The notes below the pieces were generated by a model. The model worked only from the letters and a program-made list of their open reading frames with translations, ran no database searches and was not told the DNA's origin. This document shows positions 1-7,083 of a stretch of DNA of 64,000 bases, one piece after another. This DNA is from Anaerolineae bacterium (GTDB taxonomy: Bacteria > Chloroflexota > Anaerolineae > Aggregatilineales > Aggregatilineaceae): assembly GCA_018432315.1 (NCBI GenBank), contig JAHDLB010000008.1:1-64000 (forward strand), written 5' to 3'. A program made the translations under genes and the position numbers. Each line of letters starts with the position of its first letter. Positions within the stretch are counted from its first letter, which is position 1.

Positions 1-141
1 CGTCGGCGCCCCGAACTTCTTGTCGATCGCCACGTTGCGCCCCTTCGGCCCCAGCGTCGTCATCACCGCCTTCGCCAGCGTGTCGATGCCCGCCTTCAGC
101 CCGCTGCGCGCGTCCTGGTCGAATACAAGTTGCTTAGGCAT
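1..141 (-). CDS. groEL: Chaperonin GroEL, N-terminal 47 residues (cut by window edge)
   Basis: This is the 5' end of the 60-kDa chaperonin, the ATP-driven cytoplasmic folding chamber that works with GroES. The minus-strand translation starts [20 protein letters not shown] and continues through [19 protein letters not shown], the invariant GroEL N-terminus including the nucleotide-contacting LGPKGRN segment. The ATG is at 141-139, preceded by an AAAGAGGAG-type ribosome site about 10 bases upstream. No groES lies immediately upstream, so this copy is transcribed alone or with genes beyond the window. Two CIRCE-like HrcA operators lie 180-240 bp upstream. Only the beginning is visible, so completeness cannot be judged. 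Confidence 0.97.
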   Translation of the reverse strand, partial: MPKQLVFDQDARSGLKAGIDTLAKAVMTTLGPKGRNVAIDKKFGAPT

Positions 142-319
142 GAGTGATCTGCTCCTCTTTAGGTGTGTTCGATATGTATTGTGCAGCGATATGCCACATA
201 AAACGCGTTACACAAGTTACTTTGGCGCCAAAGCAATTGGCGTCCATCACTTTTATACCAGGTTCCCGACCGATTGAACGTAAGAAACGCATATAAAGCG
301 TATCAGAAATCGTTAAGAT

Positions 320-346
320 TTAGCACTATAGCCACCCGAGTGCCAG
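320..346 (-). promoter_or_regulatory. CIRCE-like HrcA operator 1
   Basis: The CIRCE consensus is TTAGCACTC, nine bases, GAGTGCTAA. Here TTAGCACTA (320-328), a nine-base spacer, then GAGTGCCAG (338-346) matches 15 of 18 arm positions with exact spacing. CIRCE is the binding site of the heat-shock repressor HrcA and typically controls groE and dnaK operons, which fits its place upstream of groEL. The hrcA gene itself is not in the window. Confidence 0.75.
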
Positions 347-352
347 CCAAGA

Positions 353-379
353 TTAGCAAAAGAACCGCGCGAGTGCCAG
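353..379 (-). promoter_or_regulatory. CIRCE-like HrcA operator 2 (degenerate)
   Basis: TTAGCAAAA (353-361), nine bases, then GAGTGCCAG (371-379). The left arm matches the CIRCE consensus at 6 of 9 positions and the right arm at 7 of 9. It begins exactly 33 bp after operator 1, about three helical turns, so two repressors could sit on the same DNA face. It is weaker than operator 1 and could be a decayed duplicate. Confidence 0.55.
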
Positions 380-496
380 TTTTGATCCGGCGGCGCGATC
401 GGCGCCTCGCGGGGCAGGTGGGCACCAGTAGGGTAAGCGTAGTTCTCCCGGCCCGTACCAGTCCTGAAGAATGTCGCACTAAGTGCGTATGTTATA

Positions 497-548
497 TCAG
501 ACTAAAGTCCGATGATCCGCGATCAGCTTTCTGTCAAGCTGAGTCTGA
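497..548 (+). promoter_or_regulatory. Structured leader upstream of the SH3b gene
   Basis: A perfect 7-bp outer inverted repeat, TCAGACT (497-503) with AGTCTGA (542-548), encloses TGATC-CGC-GATCA (513-525), flanked by AAAG (504-507) and CTTT (527-530). An alternative hairpin CAGCTT-N6-AAGCTG (524-541) shares bases with it. The block ends 13 bases before the ribosome site at 561-570. It could be a regulatory or stabilising 5' untranslated structure. No known riboswitch class is recognised. Confidence 0.4.
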
Positions 549-578
549 CGACCTCACATAAGGGGGAAGGAATCACAC

Positions 579-3428
579 ATGCACCGCAAGATCTGGATCA
601 CCTCTGTGCTGGCCCTGGCGCTGATGGCGACTGCCATTCTGGCGCCTGTCGCCTCCACGCCCCGTTTCGCCGAAGCCCGGCAGAACGGTAACCCGCTCGT
701 CTTCCTCAAGGACGGCGACCTGTGGTCGTGGACGCCCGGCGCGAGCAATTTCACCCAACTCTCGACCTGGGGCTATAACCAGCGCCCGGTCCTCTCTCCG
801 AACGGCGCGCAGATCGCTTACAATTCGTGGGCGACGATCACCGTCGAGGCCATCGGCGCCGGGCAGCCGGCCATGGGCCTGATTCCCAGCAACATCTGGG
901 TGATGGACCCGCGCACCGGCGACGCTTTCCGCGCTGCCGACCAACCCCCCGGGGCGGTCTTCAACGCCAACGAGGCGAACAACGTCGTCATGCGCGGCAC
1001 GCCCGCCTGGTCGCCGGACGGCACCCGGCTCGCCTGGTCCGAGCTGCTCGCGCCCGAATACCGCTACCAGCTCGTCGTATTCGATGTCAACGCGCGCACC
1101 ACGGCTGTCGTCGAGCCGAACCTGCCCTCGCCGTTCGCGGATGGCGGGTTCATCCCGATGCACGAGGTCAAGTGGGGCGGCGCCGGCATCGCCGTGATCA
1201 ACGTCGCGGTCAACTCGACCTCGTCCGATTTCGAAGAAACGCTGCTGCTCTACAACCCGACGGGCGGCTTGCGCCGGGAAACGGTGATCGGCAGCTCGGC
1301 GACCGAGTTCCTGTTCGTCAAAGAGTGGATGACCTACAACGGCCAGGAATACTTCGGCCTGGTTTACCCGTCCGGCAAGCGCTTCCTGCTGGACCCGGCG
1401 ACCGGCGATCAGCAGGAAATGCCTGCCCTGCCGGAGCTGTACAGCACCACCACGCCGAACAACAGCGCGACCGTGTTCGTCGAGCCGTTCGCCGACGACA
1501 ACGACAACCTGAGCGCGATCTGGTCCGCGGTGTATCCGAACCGGCAGGACCAGGAGCAGCTCAACTTCAGCGCGAACCCGGACAACATCACGATCTCGCC
1601 TGACGGCCAGACCTTGGCCTACGTCAGCGACATGATCAACATCTGGCAGAACGGCCAGAAGTCGACCATCCCCAACACCAGCGACAGCCTGCACCCGTGG
1701 AACGTGAGCGTCGTCTGGGGGCCGACCGCGTGGCGCGTGCGCACCGATTGGCCGTCCGATGGTGGAACGGGCGGCGGGCCGGTGGCGTGCTTCCTGCCGC
1801 CGCGCCTGGCGGCGGGCACTGCCGGGCAGGTGACGCCCGGCCTGCCGAACATCCTGCGCAGCCAGCCGCGCCGGGGCAGCGACAGCCTGATCCTGGGCCA
1901 GATTCCCGGCGGCGGCGTGTTCAACGTGCTCAACGGGCCGATCTGCGACTCCGAGGGGCGCTATTGGTGGCAGGTCAACTACCAGGGCACCGTCGGCTGG
2001 ACGCCTGAGGGCGAGGCCGGCATCTACTGGCTGCAGCCGTACGTGTCCAACCCGCCGCCCGTGACGTGCAACCTGTCGCCGCGCCTGACGGTCGGCGGGA
2101 CGGCCTACGTGACGCCGGGCCTGCCCAACCTGCTGCGCAGCCAGCCGCGCCGCGGCAGCGACAGCGTGATCCTGGGGCGCATTCCCGGCAACGGGTTCTT
2201 CACCGTGATCAGCGGCCCGCAGTGCGGCCCCGAGGGGCGCTACTGGTGGCAGGTCCAGTACGGCAGCCTGATCGGCTGGACCGCCGAGGGCGAAGGCTCG
2301 ACCTACTGGCTGGTGCCGTTCGGCTGCTTCAACAGCCCGGTTCCGCGGCTGGCGCCCGGCATGGTGGCCCGCGTGACCCCCGGCGATCCCAACCGGCTGC
2401 GCAGCGCGCCCGGCTCGAACAATTCCGTCGTGGGACAGGTTCCCGGCGGCGGGGTGTTCACCGTGTTGAGCGGCCCGCAGTGCGGCCCCGAGGGCTGGAC
2501 GTGGTGGCGCGTGCAGTACGGCTCGACCATCGGCTGGACGGCGGAAGGCCAGGGCAGCACCTACTGGCTGGAACCCTACGGCTACACCCCGCCGCCGCCG
2601 CCCCCGCCGGTCACCTGTGGACCCGCGCCGCGCTTGCAGGTGGGCGTTGCCGGGCGCGTGACCCCCGGCCAGCCGAACATCCTGCGCAGCCAGCCGCGCC
2701 GCGGCAGCGACAGCGCGATCATCGGCGAGATCCCCGGCACCGGCGTGTTCTCCGTCCTGGCCGGTCCGCAGTGCGGCCCCGAGGGGCACTACTGGTGGCA
2801 GGTCAACTACCAGGGGCTGGTCGGCTGGACGCCCGAAGGCCAGGGCTCGATCTACTGGCTGGAACCGTATCCCGGCGACGGCCCGCCGCCGTCGCCTGTG
2901 GCGTGCACGCTCCAGCCGCGCCTGACGGTGGGCGCCGCGGGCTACGTGCTGCCCGGCCCGTCGAACGTGCTGCGCAGCCAGCCCTACCGCGACGGCAACA
3001 GCCAGGTGATCGGCCAGATTCCGGGCAGCGCGTTCTTCCGCGTGCTCTCCGGGCCCCAGTGTGACAACGAGGGGATCAACTGGTGGCAGGTCAACTATCA
3101 GGGCGTCGTCGGCTGGACCGGCGAGAGCCAGGGGAGCAGCTACTGGGTGGCGCCGTTCGTGTGCGTCAACAGCGGCCCGACGCGGTTGGTGCCCGGCATC
3201 ACCGCCCGCGTGACGCCCGGCGAGCCGAACGTCCTGCGCAGCCAGCCCGGCACGGGCAGCGGCAGCGCGATCATCGGCGAGATCCCCGGCGGCGGCCAGT
3301 TCGTGGTGCTCAGCGGGCCGCAGTGCGGCAGCGATAACCGCATCTGGTGGCAGGTCCAGTACGGCAGCCTGATCGGCTGGACTGCCGAGGGCGAGCGCGG
3401 CGAATACTGGCTGGAGCCGATCGGCTAG
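579..3428 (+). CDS. Secreted protein: TolB/WD40-like domain followed by six SH3b-type repeats
   Basis: This 949-residue exported protein has a hydrophobic signal peptide at residues 1-33 ending near FAEA. Residues 35-390 read like a TolB/WD40-type propeller, with phrases such as SPNGAQIAYNS, SPDGTRLAWSE and SPDGQTLAYVS. From residue 404 to the end six SH3b-like repeats of about 85-97 residues follow. Each starts with Cys, has VTPG-PN-LRSQP, GxIPG, a second Cys in GPQC, then WWQV-Y and VGWT-EG. The two conserved Cys per repeat suggest a disulfide in each module. SH3b repeats usually bind cell wall or surface polymers, so a wall-associated role is inferred. The ribosome site GGGGGAAGG (562-570) supports the ATG at 579. 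A strong terminator follows, so it is probably monocistronic. Confidence 0.85.
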   Translation: MHRKIWITSVLALALMATAILAPVASTPRFAEARQNGNPLVFLKDGDLWSWTPGASNFTQLSTWGYNQRPVLSPNGAQIAYNSWATITVEAIGAGQPAMGLIPSNIWVMDPRTGDAFRAADQPPGAVFNANEANNVVMRGTPAWSPDGTRLAWSELLAPEYRYQLVVFDVNARTTAVVEPNLPSPFADGGFIPMHEVKWGGAGIAVINVAVNSTSSDFEETLLLYNPTGGLRRETVIGSSATEFLFVKEWMTYNGQEYFGLVYPSGKRFLLDPATGDQQEMPALPELYSTTTPNNSATVFVEPFADDNDNLSAIWSAVYPNRQDQEQLNFSANPDNITISPDGQTLAYVSDMINIWQNGQKSTIPNTSDSLHPWNVSVVWGPTAWRVRTDWPSDGGTGGGPVACFLPPRLAAGTAGQVTPGLPNILRSQPRRGSDSLILGQIPGGGVFNVLNGPICDSEGRYWWQVNYQGTVGWTPEGEAGIYWLQPYVSNPPPVTCNLSPRLTVGGTAYVTPGLPNLLRSQPRRGSDSVILGRIPGNGFFTVISGPQCGPEGRYWWQVQYGSLIGWTAEGEGSTYWLVPFGCFNSPVPRLAPGMVARVTPGDPNRLRSAPGSNNSVVGQVPGGGVFTVLSGPQCGPEGWTWWRVQYGSTIGWTAEGQGSTYWLEPYGYTPPPPPPPVTCGPAPRLQVGVAGRVTPGQPNILRSQPRRGSDSAIIGEIPGTGVFSVLAGPQCGPEGHYWWQVNYQGLVGWTPEGQGSIYWLEPYPGDGPPPSPVACTLQPRLTVGAAGYVLPGPSNVLRSQPYRDGNSQVIGQIPGSAFFRVLSGPQCDNEGINWWQVNYQGVVGWTGESQGSSYWVAPFVCVNSGPTRLVPGITARVTPGEPNVLRSQPGTGSGSAIIGEIPGGGQFVVLSGPQCGSDNRIWWQVQYGSLIGWTAEGERGEYWLEPIG
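1788..3425 (+). repeat. Six in-frame SH3b-encoding tandem repeats
   Basis: Tandem units begin at the first conserved Cys codon, near 1788, 2067, 2325, 2616, 2904 and 3162. Unit lengths are 258-291 bp; they differ mainly through proline-rich linkers such as PPPPPPP before repeat 4. Several DNA blocks are nearly identical, for example those encoding NILRSQPRRGSDS in repeats 1 and 4, consistent with recent duplication or gene conversion. Confidence 0.85.
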
Positions 3429-3467
3429 CCGAGCCCGGCGCGCCAATCACCCGCATCTGATACACAG

Positions 3468-3504
3468 ACTCCCCGGCGGCAACTCCGTCGCCGGGGAGTT
3501 TTTT
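3468..3504 (+). terminator. Rho-independent terminator after the SH3b gene
   Basis: A perfect 11-bp stem ACTCCCCGGCG (3468-3478) pairs with CGCCGGGGAGT (3489-3499) around a 10-base loop, followed by a run of T to 3504. This is the clearest intrinsic terminator in the window. Confidence 0.92.
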
Positions 3505-3519
3505 GTGATCGATGGCCTC

Positions 3520-3548
3520 TTCAACCGCCGCGATTTCTGCGCTAAGAT
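3520..3548 (+). promoter_or_regulatory. Possible galT promoter
   Basis: TTCAAC (3520-3525) and TAAGAT (3543-3548) are separated by exactly 17 bases, just after the upstream terminator and about 50 bases before galT. Both boxes are only partial matches to sigma-70 consensus, so position is the main support. Confidence 0.3.
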
Positions 3549-3599
3549 TAGGCATAGAGTTGTGCCTTTTGCAGCGCGCCATCAAAGGTTAGTGCGACC

Positions 3600-4643
3600 A
3601 TGTTTGATCCCAGCGAACACCCCCACCGGCGCTATAACCCGCTCACCGGCGAGTGGATTCTCGTGTCGCCGCACCGCGCCAGGCGGCCCTGGCAGGGCCA
3701 GGTCGAGGATACGCCGCCCGAAACCCGCCCGCAGTACGACCCGGCCTGCTACCTGTGTCCCGGCAACGAGCGCGCCGGGGGCAACCGCAACCCCGACTAC
3801 ACGCGCACGTTCGTCTTCGACAACGACTTTCCCGCGCTGCTGCCGGACACGCCCACCGACGAGCCGGACGATCACCCGCTGTTTCGCGTCCAGGGCGAGC
3901 GCGGGATCTGCCGGGTGATCTGCTTCAGCCCGCGCCACGACCTGACGCTGGCCCAGATGGAAACGGGCGACATCCGGCGCGTGGTCGATACCTGGGCCGA
4001 GCAAACCAGCGACCTGGGTGAGCGCGATTTCATCGGCTACGTGCAGATCTTCGAGAACAAGGGCGCGATGATGGGCTGTTCCAACCCGCACCCGCACGGG
4101 CAGATCTGGTCCACGGGGCGGATGCCGCGCGAGATCGAGAAGGAGATCGCCAGCCAGCGCGACTATTACGCGGCGCACGGCACGACGCTGCTGGCCGACT
4201 ACCTGGCCGAAGAACAGCGCCGCGCCGAGCGGATCGTCTACGCCAACGAGCATTGGACCGTCCTGGTGCCGTTCTGGGCGATCTGGCCGTTCGAGACGCT
4301 GCTGGTCAGCAACCGCCCGGCGCGGGACATCCCCGAGCTGGACACTGCCGAGCGCGACGCGCTGGCCGACGCGCTGCATCACCTGACGGTCCGCTACGAC
4401 AACCTGTTCCGCACCTCGTTCCCGTACAGCATGGGCTTTCACCAGCAGCCGGTCGTCGGCAGCCATTACCCGTACTGGCACCTGCACGCGCACTTCTACC
4501 CGCCGCTGCTGCGCTCGGCCACGGTCAAGAAGTTCATGGTGGGCTACGAGATGCTGGGCACGCCCCAGCGCGACATCACCGCCGAGCAGGCCGCCGCCCG
4601 CCTGCGCGAGCAGAGCGCCGTGCATTACCTGAACAGCCGCTGA
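3600..4643 (+). CDS. galT: Galactose-1-phosphate uridylyltransferase
   Basis: Leloir-pathway enzyme swapping UMP between UDP-glucose and galactose-1-phosphate to give UDP-galactose and glucose-1-phosphate, in the cytoplasm. The 347-residue length is typical. Residues 164-168 are HPHGQ, with His166 the uridylylated nucleophile of the family (the same number as in the E. coli enzyme). Cys50 and Cys53 (CYLCPGN) match the zinc-binding CxxC pair. The C-terminal [15 protein letters not shown] block is also typical. The start at 3600 gives the usual N-terminus [17 protein letters not shown]; the ribosome site is weak. galK follows 78 bp downstream. No galE or galM is nearby, so the epimerase must be elsewhere. 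Confidence 0.95.
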   Translation: MFDPSEHPHRRYNPLTGEWILVSPHRARRPWQGQVEDTPPETRPQYDPACYLCPGNERAGGNRNPDYTRTFVFDNDFPALLPDTPTDEPDDHPLFRVQGERGICRVICFSPRHDLTLAQMETGDIRRVVDTWAEQTSDLGERDFIGYVQIFENKGAMMGCSNPHPHGQIWSTGRMPREIEKEIASQRDYYAAHGTTLLADYLAEEQRRAERIVYANEHWTVLVPFWAIWPFETLLVSNRPARDIPELDTAERDALADALHHLTVRYDNLFRTSFPYSMGFHQQPVVGSHYPYWHLHAHFYPPLLRSATVKKFMVGYEMLGTPQRDITAEQAAARLREQSAVHYLNSR

Positions 4644-4721
4644 CCGGGTGCGAGGGCGGCGGAAGTGCAGTATAGTTGGCACCTGTAGGCTGATTTTCCT
4701 CGAACTGAATAGAGGCTTTGC

Positions 4722-5876
4722 ATGACCGTACGTGACACCGTTCTGGATAGATTTCGCGAGCAATTCGACGAGGCCCCGGCCCTGGTGGCGCGCGCGCCGG
4801 GCCGCGTCAACCTGATCGGCGAGCACACCGACTACAACGACGGGTTCGTGCTGCCCGCCGCCATCGAGCGCGCCGTCCACGTGGCGGCCCGCCCGCGCGC
4901 CGACTCGACCGTGACCCTGGTGTCGGTCGATTTCCACAGCGACACGCAGTTTTCGATCGACGACCTGGACGATCCCGACCTGCCCGCCTGGAGCAAGTAC
5001 CCGCGCGGGGCGCTGTGGTGGCTCCAGAACCGGGGGCACAGCCTGCCCGGCTTCGACGCGGTGATCGGCGGCGACATCCCGATCGGCGCGGGGCTGTCGT
5101 CGTCGGCGGCGGTCGAAGTGGTCATGATCGAGCTGGGGCTGGCGCTGACCGGCGCGGAGATGTCCCAGCAGGACAAGGCGCTGGCCGGGGTCGAGGTCGA
5201 GCACCAGTTCATCGGGATGCCGTGCGGCGTGATGGACCAGATGGCCTCGGCGATGGGCGTGGCGCAACACGCGCTGTTGATCGACTGCCGCAGCCTGGAC
5301 GTCCGGCAGGTGAAGATGCCCGCCGGGGCCAGCATCGTGATCATGGACACGGCCAAGCGGCGCGGGCTGGTCGATTCGGCGTATGCGCGCCGCCGCGAGG
5401 AGTGCGAAGCCGCCGCCGAGATCCTCGGCGTGGAGGCGCTGCGCGATGCCACCCGCGATGGGCTGGAGGCGGCCCGCGACCGGCTGTCGAGCGTGCTGTA
5501 CCGCCGCGCGCGGCACATTATCACCGAAAACCTGCGCGTGCAGGCGGCGGCGCTGGCCCTGGGCAGCACGCACGGCGGCGGCCTGAAAACGGCGGGCCAG
5601 GCGCTGCGCGACAGCCACGCCAGCCTGCGCGACGATTACGAGGTGAGCTGCTACGAGCTGGACGTGATGGTGGACATCGCCAACGCCCAGGCGGGCTGTT
5701 ACGGCGCGCGCATGACCGGGGCCGGCTTTGGCGGGTGCGCGGTGGCGCTCGTCGACGAGGGGGCCGTCGAGGCGTTCGTGGCCGCGGTGGGACCGGTCTA
5801 CGCCGAAAAGACGGGGCTGGAGCCGCACCTGTACGTCACCCAGGCCGCCGCGGGCAGCGGCGTCGAGCGGGTGTAG
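4722..5876 (+). CDS. galK: Galactokinase
   Basis: GHMP-family kinase that phosphorylates alpha-D-galactose with ATP to galactose-1-phosphate, the substrate of the upstream galT product. At 384 residues it has the usual length. Residues 27-41 carry the galactokinase signature GRVNLIGEHTDYNDG, the mid-protein PIGAGLSSSAAVEV loop binds ATP phosphates, and the C-terminal TGAGFGGCAVAL is GHMP motif 3. GAGG six bases before the ATG gives a clear start. A TATAGT box at 4671-4676 may give it its own transcription start in addition to read-through from galT. Confidence 0.95.
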   Translation: MTVRDTVLDRFREQFDEAPALVARAPGRVNLIGEHTDYNDGFVLPAAIERAVHVAARPRADSTVTLVSVDFHSDTQFSIDDLDDPDLPAWSKYPRGALWWLQNRGHSLPGFDAVIGGDIPIGAGLSSSAAVEVVMIELGLALTGAEMSQQDKALAGVEVEHQFIGMPCGVMDQMASAMGVAQHALLIDCRSLDVRQVKMPAGASIVIMDTAKRRGLVDSAYARRREECEAAAEILGVEALRDATRDGLEAARDRLSSVLYRRARHIITENLRVQAAALALGSTHGGGLKTAGQALRDSHASLRDDYEVSCYELDVMVDIANAQAGCYGARMTGAGFGGCAVALVDEGAVEAFVAAVGPVYAEKTGLEPHLYVTQAAAGSGVERV

Positions 5877-5999
5877 ATCGGGCAGATCGTTATACCGGGT
5901 GTGATCCGGGCGGGGCAGCACCCGCCCGTGCGTGGGTGGTGGATTCTGGATGGAAAGAAGGGCGTTCTGAGCGCACTAGAGACCGGGCTCGATCTTGAC

Positions 6000-6458
6000 A
6001 TGGGCATCTTTTTCGACGATTGGCAGGCGTGCCTGCGCTCCCACTATATCTACGTGATCCGCGCCGGCGACGCGGTGACCGAGCCGACGCTGCGCCACGT
6101 GCTGCTGCACAGCGGCCTGGACGAGGGCGAGCTGGAGGCATTGCGCGCCCAGGCTGAGGCGCTCGGCCCGCTGGACCCCGACGCGCCCGCCGAAGCGGTC
6201 CACGCGCCGGAGCAGGACGCCGCGCCCGCTGGTGATCCTGTCGGGGATAACCTCGCCGGGGACGTAGACGAGATCGCCGTGCCGGAAGCCGCGCTCGACG
6301 AGGCGGGCGCGCCGCCGGACGGTGAAGACGGCGAGCCGGACGGCGCGGGCTTCGACGGCGACGACGAGGGCGACGTCCCCGGCGACGACCTCTACGAGGA
6401 CGACGCCTACGAGGACGACGAGCCGCCGGTGGCGCCCAACCAGCTTTCGCTGTTCTAA
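6000..6458 (+). CDS. Small acidic protein with C-terminal beta-clamp-type motif QLSLF; function unknown
   Basis: The N-terminal 50 residues look folded (GIFFDDWQACLRSHYIYVIR, then a helical segment with HVLLHSGLDEGELEALR). The remaining roughly 100 residues are an acidic, low-complexity tail rich in Asp, Glu, Pro and Ala. The last five residues, 148-152, are QLSLF, the consensus clamp-binding pentapeptide (QL[S/D]LF) used by bacterial polymerases and repair proteins to bind DnaN. A disordered tail ending in such a motif suggests a clamp-tethered protein; this is inference. The frame stays open upstream to a GTG at 5901. ATG 6000 is preferred because the upstream residues look non-conserved, but no strong ribosome site supports either. 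tadA follows 34 bp downstream. No family was recognised. Confidence 0.7.
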   Translation: MGIFFDDWQACLRSHYIYVIRAGDAVTEPTLRHVLLHSGLDEGELEALRAQAEALGPLDPDAPAEAVHAPEQDAAPAGDPVGDNLAGDVDEIAVPEAALDEAGAPPDGEDGEPDGAGFDGDDEGDVPGDDLYEDDAYEDDEPPVAPNQLSLF

Positions 6459-6485
6459 CTGGCTCTTCCACTCGCTCGCGGAGCG

Positions 6486-6494
6486 TGATATAAT
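6486..6494 (+). promoter_or_regulatory. Extended -10 promoter of tadA
   Basis: TGATATAAT is a perfect extended -10 element (TGn plus TATAAT at 6489-6494). The best upstream -35 (CTTCCA, 6465-6470, 18-base spacer) is poor, as expected when the TG extension is present. Initiation about seven bases downstream falls near 6501, only a few bases before the ATG at 6505, so the message would be nearly leaderless. Confidence 0.6.
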
Positions 6495-6504
6495 GCCCCC
6501 CACG

Positions 6505-6966
6505 ATGGACGATGTCACCTGGATGCGCCACGCGCTCGACGAGGCGCGCCGCGCGACCGAGCATGGCGACGTGCCGGTTGGCGCGGTCGCCGTTCTGGAC
6601 GGCGCGATCATCGCGCGGGCGCACAACCGGCGCGAGATCGATGGCGACCCCACCGCCCACGCGGAGCTGCTCGCCATCCGGGAGGCTTCGCGGGTGATCG
6701 GCCATTGGCGGCTCGAAGGCGTCACGTTATACTGTACGCTTGAGCCGTGCGCGATGTGCGCGGGCGCGATGATCCTGGCCCGGCTGCCGCGTCTGGTGGT
6801 GGGCGCGCCCGATCCAAAAGCCGGCGCGGGGGGCAGCGTGATGGACCTGCTGGCGCATCCCGCGCTCAATCACCGGGTCGAGGTGACGCGCGGCGTGCTG
6901 GCGGACGAAGCCGCGGACCTGCTGGTGCGCTTTTTCACCCGGCTGCGCGCCGAGGGCCAGAAATAA
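6505..6966 (+). CDS. tadA: tRNA-specific adenosine-34 deaminase
   Basis: Cytidine-deaminase-fold enzyme converting A34 to inosine in the wobble position of tRNA-Arg(ACG), essential in most bacteria. Residues show the zinc site HAELLAIREA (the HAE motif with catalytic Glu) and LEPCAMCAGAM (PCxxC), plus the typical VPVGAVAVLDG start and a long C-terminal helix ending in FFTRLRAEGQK. The start is ATG 6505 or, four codons earlier, ATG 6493; the latter overlaps the TATAAT box, so 6505 is preferred. No Shine-Dalgarno sequence is visible. tRNA-Ser begins 20 bp downstream. Confidence 0.93.
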   Translation: MDDVTWMRHALDEARRATEHGDVPVGAVAVLDGAIIARAHNRREIDGDPTAHAELLAIREASRVIGHWRLEGVTLYCTLEPCAMCAGAMILARLPRLVVGAPDPKAGAGGSVMDLLAHPALNHRVEVTRGVLADEAADLLVRFFTRLRAEGQK

Positions 6967-6986
6967 CAACCGCATACAACCGTTTC

Positions 6987-7077
6987 GGAGGGGTGCCAGA
7001 GTGGTTGATTGGGGCGGTCTCGAAAACCGTTGTAGCGTTTCACGCTACCGTGGGTTCGAATCCCACCCCCTCCGCCA
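6987..7077 (+). tRNA. tRNA-Ser (anticodon CGA), with encoded CCA
   Basis: The 91-base cloverleaf has acceptor GGAGGGG pairing with CCCCTCC, a long class II variable arm (GTAGCG/CGCTAC) as expected for Ser, a T-arm GTGGG-TTCGAAT-CCCAC, discriminator G and encoded CCA. The anticodon loop reads ctCGAaa between CGGT and ACCG, so it decodes UCG. It sits 20 bp after tadA and 6 bp before the next gene. Confidence 0.96.
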
Positions 7078-7083
7078 GATTTT

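Larger units (their letters stand above)
142..578. other. Divergent regulatory gap between groEL and the SH3b protein
   Basis: This 437-bp stretch has no convincing gene. It is clearly less GC-rich than the coding DNA around it. It holds two CIRCE-like operators (320-346 and 353-379), a perfect 12-bp palindrome TTTGGCGCCAAA (221-232), a 6-1-6 inverted repeat CGCACT-A-AGTGCG (475-487), and a set of nested inverted repeats (497-548) in front of the downstream gene. Short open frames at 20-277 and 274-561 have no recognisable product or ribosome site and are not called. Confidence 0.7.

Noticed and set aside
1788-3425. CRISPR-like regular repetition
   Set aside because: Units are 258-291 bp, in frame and encode SH3b domains; no short direct repeats with unique spacers.
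573-3446. 957-codon open frame antisense to the SH3b protein
   Set aside because: Repeats in it only mirror the SH3b repeats; no start signal or domain. Shadow.
5950-5970. Six-codon open frame ATG...TGA ahead of the acidic protein (possible leader peptide)
   Set aside because: No ribosome site or attenuator hairpin; such tiny frames arise by chance.
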